Under the pieces are notes generated by a model. It worked only from the letters and a program-made list of their open reading frames with translations. It was not told where the DNA came from and made no database searches. From Topomyia yanbarensis (Eukaryota; Arthropoda; Insecta; Diptera; Culicidae), in NCBI RefSeq assembly GCF_030247195.1, contig NC_080672.1:306063115-306127114 (forward strand): DNA of 64,000 nucleotides, given 5' to 3'. Of this stretch, positions 58,370-64,000 are shown piece by piece (the first letter of the stretch is position 1; each line of letters begins with the position of its first letter). Both the position numbers and the translations under genes were made by a program.

Positions 58370-59435
58370 GGGAACCAAACTACTAATCTAACCCAATTCA
58401 CTTTGCTCTATGTTAAATATATTGAAATTGGATCTCAAGTCGATACTGTATACACAGGTCTCAAGTCTGCATTCGATCGTGTAGATCACTCTCTTCTGCT
58501 GGCAAAGATGAAGCGGCTGGGCGCTTCGGCGAATTTTATAGGGTGGCTTAAATCATATCTCGTAAATCGTTCTCTTTCTGTAAAATTAAGAAAAAACGAG
58601 TTTTACAATTTCATCAACTGGTCAGCAGGGCCCTAAGGGAGCAATCTAGGACCCTTGCTTTTTTCGTTGTTCTTCAATGACGTTTTTTATGTTATACCTC
58701 CAGGGTGTAAACTTAAATACGCCGACGATTTCAAACTATTTCTCATTGTGCGGTCAATAAAAGATAGCATGGAACTACAGCAACATTTGGATGCTTTCTG
58801 TAGTTGGTGTAATCGCAACTTGCTGGCTCTCAGCGTGTCCAAGTGTTATATGATATCTTTTACACGCAGAAAAATCCAATACTCTGGAACTATATCATTT
58901 TCGAGGAATCGCTAGAGAGAATGACAGTTGTCAGAGGCCTCGGAGTACTCCTGAATTCACAACTGACATTCAGAAATCATTACGCTCATGTTATAGCACA
59001 GGCACATAGAAATCTAGCTTCATTATAAGAATCGCCAAAGAGTTCACCGATCCATATTGTTTACGGGCACTCTATTTTTCACTTGTTCGGTCTATCCTGG
59101 AAGTTTCAGCGCCCATTTGGTGCGCTTATACGAGCATTTGGATCAACCGAATAGAAGCAGTGCTGGCAAGATTCCTCCGTTTGCTCTTAGAACTCTGCCG
59201 TGGCGTAACCACCGCAGAGCTACCACCGTACATCGGTCGCTGTTGTCTGCTCGATATGGAAACCCTAGCCAAAAGGCGGAACACATTTAGAGCAGTATTT
59301 GTTAGGAAGATATTAACTGGCCATATAGATGCTCCAGATATTCTCTCACAAATAAATGTCAATGTGCCCCGAGAAATCTCAGATCGCATAAGAGGAATTC
59401 CACAAAGATCCGTCCGAATATCTTTAAAATCGTGA
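58370..59435 (+). pseudogene. CR1/jockey-type LINE reverse transcriptase, 5'-truncated and broken
   Basis: The plus strand starts inside the RT (TNLTQF) and reads VYTGLKSAFDRVDHSLLLAK; the usual catalytic Asp before L is Gly here. It continues FIGWLKSYLVNRSLSVKL, a TAA at about 58635, then GSNLGPLLFSLFFNDV and KYADDFKLF with the ADD motif kept. After 58915 the C-terminal thumb follows in other frames: RGLGVLLNSQLTFRNHY, LPPYIGRCCLLDMETLAKRR and NTFRAVFVRKILTG. At least one stop and three frameshifts make it inactive. The endonuclease and ORF1 are absent. The 3' end runs into a foldback element. Confidence 0.75.
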
Positions 59436-59519
59436 CCGACCATCTTAGATTTCAATGAAACTTTACACGTTTCACCGTCATGCAAGACTAAATATTTTCC
59501 ACAGGTAATAAGATTATTT

Positions 59520-61262
59520 TGACTCAAGAGCAACTTTTCAAAAGGGCGTAAACGTAAAGAGAAAAGAAACATTTTGAATGTGATTGCATGATGGAGAAAA
59601 AATCGGTAAAAAAGTTTTCCTAACCTTAACTTCGTACATGTTTTTAAATTTCATACTAATAGACATACAAAATTGTAATTCTATTACAGAATATAATTCT
59701 AAGCACCATTTAAAATCAAAATGCATTTAACAAAAATCTTCCAAAATGCGATAGTTTTCGAGATATTTGAAATTTTGCTCCTTCAAAAACAATCGTCTAA
59801 TTATGCTCCTTTTAAAAGTTATTCGCGTCACCCCATCAAAAAATGTCAAAAATTTAATGTTTATCGTTTTAAAGACGTAAAAGCAACTTTTTTAGTGTAT
59901 TTGGATCCTGGAGAAGCTTTCAATAAAAAAGTTTTCCTAACAACAACTTTTGACATTTTTTATAATTCTTACTATTTGCAGTCAAAAATACAATTTTCTT
60001 TTTGAATATGATTCTAAACGCCATTTTAAATCGAAATGCTCTTAACAAAAATTTTCTAAAATGTAGTAGTTCTCGAGATATTTTAACTTTTGTTTTAACA
60101 ACACAATTATTTTGTTTTATTACGACCTTTTCATAAGTTAGTCGCGTTTCTCCATCAACAATAATAGGTTTTTCAAAAGGCCCGTAAACTTTCCTGCAAC
60201 TTTCTCTTTGACATCAAGGCGATATTGTGAAACATTTTAAAGTTACATGAAAACAACCAACATATGATTCAGCTATATAGTTTAATCAACAGACCCTATG
60301 GTTGAAATATATTTGGTTGCTTTCATGTAACTTTCAAATGGTTTACAATATCGCCTTGATGTCAAAGAGAAAGTTGCACGAAAGTTTATGGGCCTTTTGA
60401 AAAACCTATTATTGTTGATGGAGAAACGCGACTAACTTATGAAAAGGTCGTAATAAAACAAAATAATTGTGTTGTTAAAACAAAAGTTAAAATATCTCGA
60501 GAACTACTACATTTTAGAAAATTTTTGTTAAAAGCATTTCGATTTAAAATGGCGTTTAGAATCATATTCAAAAAGAAAATTGTATTTTTAACTGCAAATA
60601 GTAAGAATTATAAAAAAATGTCAAAAGTTGTTAGGAAAACTTTTTTATTGAAAGCTTCTCCATGATCCAAATACACTAAAAAGGTTGCTTTTACGTCTTT
60701 AAAACGATAAACATTAAATTTTTGACATTTTTTGATGGGGTAACGCGAATAACTTTTAAAAAGAGTGTAATTAGACGAATTAATTGTTTTTGAAGTAGCA
60801 AAATTTCAAATATCTCGAAAACTATCGCATTTTGGAAGATTTTTGTTAAATGCATTTTGATTTTAAATGGTGCTTAGAATTATATTCTGTAATAAAATTA
60901 CAATTTTGTATGTCAATTAGTATGAAATTTAAAAACATGTACGAAGTTATTGTTAGAAAAACTTTTCACCGATTTTTTCTCCATCATGCAATCACAATCA
61001 AAATGTTTCTTTTCTCTTTAGGTTTTTGGTAATAAAAAAATTAAAAAATGGGTTTTTTCGCAATTTAAATTTTTATCATAATTTTTTTTTTGAAATATGA
61101 CACAACATTTTTTTCAGTGTATATTTTTTTCGGACAGAAGTATTCATTCCCTGTAACTTGTTCTCAGATAGTTTTGCTGTATAAAATACAGTAATTGAAC
61201 AAAAAAAAATGAAATTCATGCACGTAGAAACGTTTACGCCCTTTTGAAAAATTACTCTTGTA
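59520..61262. repeat. Large foldback element with roughly 0.7-kb arms
   Basis: The left arm, about 59524-60265, is the reverse complement of 60310-61024 at high identity. Paired blocks include AAAATGCGATAGTTTTCGAG with CTCGAAAACTATCGCATTTT and TTGACATCAAGGCGATATTG with CAATATCGCCTTGATGTCAA. The outer ends, TTTTCAAAAGGGCGTAAACG (from 59535) and CGTTTACGCCCTTTTGAAAA (to 61250), also match. About 200 bp inserted in the right arm (61025-61227) separates its outermost part. Weaker pairing extends to about 59430 and 61345. The terminal motif recurs inside near 60170 and 60390. No coding capacity. Confidence 0.85.
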
Positions 61263-61507
61263 TCAAAATATTCCAATTGCCAGAGAATATCATGGAGATT
61301 CATACAGCGAACACACCTACAAAGTTTCGTTCGAATCGACGATGGTCATATTTTGCGGTCGGCCGGTTTCTCATGGAATCCCTCATAACTTTTTAAGACT
61401 GGAGTTTCAGCGCACCGAGTACGATCAGAACGAACCCATTAGGGCGATGTGTATTCTTTTTAATAGTGTTTATGACCATATGGACTTCTCTGTATCTTGT
61501 GATGTTT

Positions 61508-61654
61508 TCATAAGTAGACTAAGGGTGCTTACAGAGTGGCGGCGAGAAGCTGAGCTGGCGCTGATGCTGACATTAGAATGCGAGATGCGAGAAACCTGCT
61601 TGCTGCAAACCAAAGGGATGATGTCAGAGTGAAAGCTAAGCGGATCGGCGCCGA
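61508..61654 (+). repeat. Left arm of an inverted repeat split by the R1-type retroposon
   Basis: GGGTGCTTACAGAGTGG and CGCGAGAAGCTGAGC-like blocks here are inverted at 63682-63785. With the insertion removed the two arms meet around a short centre. The arm forms the 3' part of a 124-codon frame (61258-61632) that I do not recognise; the 5' part of that frame lies in the foldback's outer edge. Confidence 0.6.
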
Positions 61655-61671
61655 CTGCCTGCTTTTACTCT

Positions 61672-63664
61672 TTTTTTTTACAATGGAGAAGACCTTTATG
61701 TCCTAGCCCAGTACACGTGCTATTTGTAGGGTCCAATCTACCACACGGGGTGCACTGGGGGCGTGTCGGACTCGAATGATGACTCTTCCATTAATACCGA
61801 CTAAACTCCATTGGGCTCCGCCATCTATCCCCAGGAACTACCTTTCGGCATTACTTCTGGGGGGATGGCCGTACTTAGCGTACGCTCTCACTCGTGCCTT
61901 ATATTCGCGCATACTCACTCCCATCTCGGCATGGGTAAACCATACCTCCGTCTATCATCCGCCAATTCACTCACTCTAACTCCTCGCTTGCTGCTCGGCG
62001 CTCCATGCTCTCTGCAGCCGGCAGGCAATCTGAGTGGTAGCAGTCGAAACTGCGTTCCACTTCTCTACCGCTTGGCACATCCCCTGTACAAGGGTATCAG
62101 GGGTTGTGTCCAAGCCGCAGACGCCTAGCATAGCGCCTCTTTCGACGTCCTCTGCGTTTGTGATCTTGTCCAGCTGCTTACACTGGAGAGTCACTTCCGC
62201 TCCCAACGACCTCATCTGAGCGCCGTTTCCCAAGACCTCTTGGGCCAACCTCCTATACGTTGCTCCATTGGATTGTGCTCCACGCTTCAGCACCAAGATC
62301 ATTTCGCCATCTTTGGTGCGTCTGACGCTTCGCACATCCTGTCCTAAATTCGAGAGGCTTCCGGCCGCCCGCATCGATTTTAGGACCTCCGCATAGCTGC
62401 CCCCGTTGGTTTTCACCAGCAGGGCCTCTCCTCTGTCCCTCGCCTTCTTCTTCGCGGGTCGAGGTGCGTTCGACTTCCGCTCCCTGCTGACCACCTGCCA
62501 TTCGCCATCTTGTGCCGATGGCGCCGGCAGGCTGGTGCCAGGTCGCTCCGCAGTACGCGCCCGATTGGCGACTTTCGCCTTTCTAGGCTGGGAAGTCGCC
62601 TTCTCGGGACGCCGCCCTGCGGGATCCTTCGCACCCGGATCCGCACCTCCCAAGCGACGTTTGGCCTTGTTGGTTGCACGTCGTTTGGCGTTGCTGCGCG
62701 TGCCTACATTAGGCCTAGGCCGCTTCGCAGTCTCCCCCTCTATTAAGCGTTTGGTGGCCGATAAAGCGAAATCTATCGCCTCCTGCGCCATCGTCGCTCC
62801 GCCGTGGAAGGAGAAGGCCTCGGTTTGGATACCGCGATCGGCCTTCTCTCTTTCCGGCAACCTCTCCATGTAGGCTACTTGTTCTTGTCTTGCGACTCGA
62901 ACAGCCTGACGAAGCACCAGCAGGTTCTGTTTAAGTTCCTTGCTGATGTTATTCTTCCCGCTTGTGAATTCGATAATACTATCCAGCTGCTTGACCACTT
63001 CCTGCATCGCAGGTAGTGGTCCGCCAAGCGTGCTGATAGTATTGTCTCCTACCACAACCATTTCGCCTTCGGTGCCGTTATTAGCAGCCACCTTCGCTCC
63101 GTTGTCAGCCCCTGTCGGGGAAGACCTCGCCAGACCCCCTTTGGCAAAGGGGTTCAGCGCCGTAATCGCTTCCGCCTCCTCATCGCATACTTTTTTATTA
63201 TTGTTTCTACAAAGACTCATATTAAGACCCACGAGTTGCGCGAGAAAATAAGTCCGCCACGCCAGAGCTCCGCATTAACGTGGTAAGAGACACTTACTGT
63301 GGGGGGTGCCCAGGTACCCCACAGGCTCCGTTAACGATCGGGCATCTTTTTCACCCCCCCGATCATTCATCCCTCGGCACGGATCGCTTCACGCCTTGGA
63401 ATTGGGGTTATCCCGTTTGGTGGGCCCATATCACCGGAACGGGAGGTCCATAGCGCTATTGTATGCCGGCAACTACACGGCCCTCCTTCCCTGTCAGCAT
63501 ACGACCATAGTCCCAACGAGTTGGCTACCCGAACATTCCTATGGCTACTCGTATCCCAGCCGGCACCGCGGGGAGGTAGAGATAGGAGTTCCTGGGCAAG
63601 AGGCTAAGGACCACTGTGGCTAACCACCGGGTCTGTATTGCGCATTGCCCAGGCATTTGCCGGC
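61672..63664 (-). mobile_element. ORF1-only R1-clade retroposon, complete insertion
   Basis: It is flanked by a perfect 17-bp target duplication, CTGCCTGCTTTTACTCT, at 61655-61671 and 63665-63681. Read on the minus strand: a GC-rich leader of about 430 bp (63233-63664), one open ORF1, a 3' region of about 300 bp (61672-61975) and a poly(A) end (plus-strand T run at 61671-61679). There is no ORF2. The 3' region matches the truncated copy at 18481-18638, so the tail is that of a multi-copy family. It looks like an internally deleted, non-autonomous derivative. Confidence 0.85.
61976..63232 (-). CDS. R1-clade ORF1 (gag-like) protein lacking zinc knuckles
   Basis: A 418-residue intact frame; Met1 and Met5 are both possible starts. 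Residues about 75-130 are helical and coiled-coil-like (KQLDSIIEF, KQNLLVLRQAVRVARQEQ). About 164-267 is very basic, rich in Lys, Arg, Pro and Ala, fitting RNA binding. About 276-370 is the RRM-like core of R1-type ORF1 proteins (SYAEVLKSMRAAG, GEMILVLKRGAQ, MRSLGAEVTLQCKQLD). In R1 relatives CCHC zinc knuckles follow this core; here the protein ends ACRLQRAWSAEQQARS without them, so the C-terminus was lost with ORF2. It probably binds the element's RNA. Codon GC content is far above the surroundings. Whether it is expressed is unknown. Confidence 0.75.
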   Translation of the reverse strand: MGLNMSLCRNNNKKVCDEEAEAITALNPFAKGGLARSSPTGADNGAKVAANNGTEGEMVVVGDNTISTLGGPLPAMQEVVKQLDSIIEFTSGKNNISKELKQNLLVLRQAVRVARQEQVAYMERLPEREKADRGIQTEAFSFHGGATMAQEAIDFALSATKRLIEGETAKRPRPNVGTRSNAKRRATNKAKRRLGGADPGAKDPAGRRPEKATSQPRKAKVANRARTAERPGTSLPAPSAQDGEWQVVSRERKSNAPRPAKKKARDRGEALLVKTNGGSYAEVLKSMRAAGSLSNLGQDVRSVRRTKDGEMILVLKRGAQSNGATYRRLAQEVLGNGAQMRSLGAEVTLQCKQLDKITNAEDVERGAMLGVCGLDTTPDTLVQGMCQAVEKWNAVSTATTQIACRLQRAWSAEQQARS

Positions 63665-63681
63665 CTGCCTGCTTTTACTCT

Positions 63682-63785
63682 GACAGGTTCCATTTGATAT
63701 GCTGCAAGCAGGTTTCTCGCATTTTAATGTCAGTGCCAGCCCCTGCTCAGCTTCTCGCGGCCACTCTGTAAGCACCCTAAGACGG
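63682..63785 (-). repeat. Right arm of the split inverted repeat
   Basis: Reverse complement of 61508-61654 with small deletions; its minus strand reads LRVLTEW and REAE as the left arm does on the plus strand. From here to 64000 the sequence is AT-rich with nothing recognisable. Confidence 0.6.
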
Positions 63786-64000
63786 TTGACTTAGATTCAA
63801 TTTTTGAAATATGTATTTATAATTTTTGTTCTTGTAATACTGTGTACTATGTGATTTTATATAATTGTAGTTTAAACTCATTGTAATCAGGTGTGAAAAT
63901 ACGAAAAGGTAATGGATTTCACGACTATTTGAGGATTTTTTCTGTAGTATATCCGGAAATGGGCTTTTCCCATTCAATTTTATTTCATGTAGTCCAACAT

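Noticed and set aside
61258..61632. 124-codon open frame after the large foldback
   Set aside because: Its first third pairs with the outer edge of the foldback and its last third is one arm of another inverted repeat. No protein family is recognised, so I do not call a gene.
62406..62873. 155-codon plus-strand frame opposite the R1-type ORF1
   Set aside because: Antisense shadow of a GC-rich coding region.

Overview
The window looks like gene-poor, transposon-dense DNA of an insect, most likely a culicine mosquito of the Aedes type. This is inferred from the repeat content: LOA/Lian-like, CR1-like, R1-clade and RTE-like non-LTR retrotransposons, tRNA-derived SINEs, TA-flanked MITEs, and Transib-, piggyBac- and hAT-like ends in an AT-rich background. 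No operons, bacterial genes, rRNA or CRISPR are visible. The species cannot be fixed from the sequence alone.

Layout. 1-5 kb: GC-rich leader-like DNA, a decayed endonuclease/RNase H retroelement on the minus strand, and a 1.6-kb terminal-inverted-repeat (TIR) element. 5.2-14.5 kb: the best-preserved block. A CR1-like LINE on the minus strand is split by a nearly full-length LOA-like LINE (6919-13031) flanked by an 11-bp target duplication. That inner element has an intact gag-like ORF1 and an ORF2 broken only by two in-frame TGA codons. 14.5-18.4 kb: AT-rich DNA with one MITE and a possible non-coding first exon ending in a consensus splice donor. 18.4-20.3 kb: a broken mariner-type transposase carrying a short R1-like tail insertion, next to a rearranged second LOA copy. 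20-31 kb: MITEs, a 318-bp retroposon with a 17-bp target duplication, a TIR element, and scraps of transposase and reverse transcriptase.

31-33.5 kb: satellite-like repeats, then a possible host promoter, leader and first coding exon. 33.5-35.3 kb: a Transib-like non-autonomous element with RSS-heptamer-like ends and a 5-bp target duplication. 35-48 kb: mostly unrecognised AT-rich DNA with a hAT-type element, MITEs, a SINE and an RTE-like fragment. 48.4-51 kb: a foldback element whose left arm holds a piggyBac-like insertion in a TTAA site; the right arm preserves the empty site. 51-57 kb: satellite, TIR elements, a second SINE. 58.4-61.3 kb: a broken LINE reverse transcriptase followed by a foldback with roughly 0.7-kb arms. 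61.6-63.7 kb: an ORF1-only R1-clade retroposon with a perfect 17-bp target duplication.

No complete host gene is supported. The only long uninterrupted reading frames of recognisable type are two retrotransposon ORF1 proteins. The features are independent insertions rather than a pathway. Their nesting gives relative ages: CR1-like before LOA-like, mariner before the R1-type tail, foldback before piggyBac-like.
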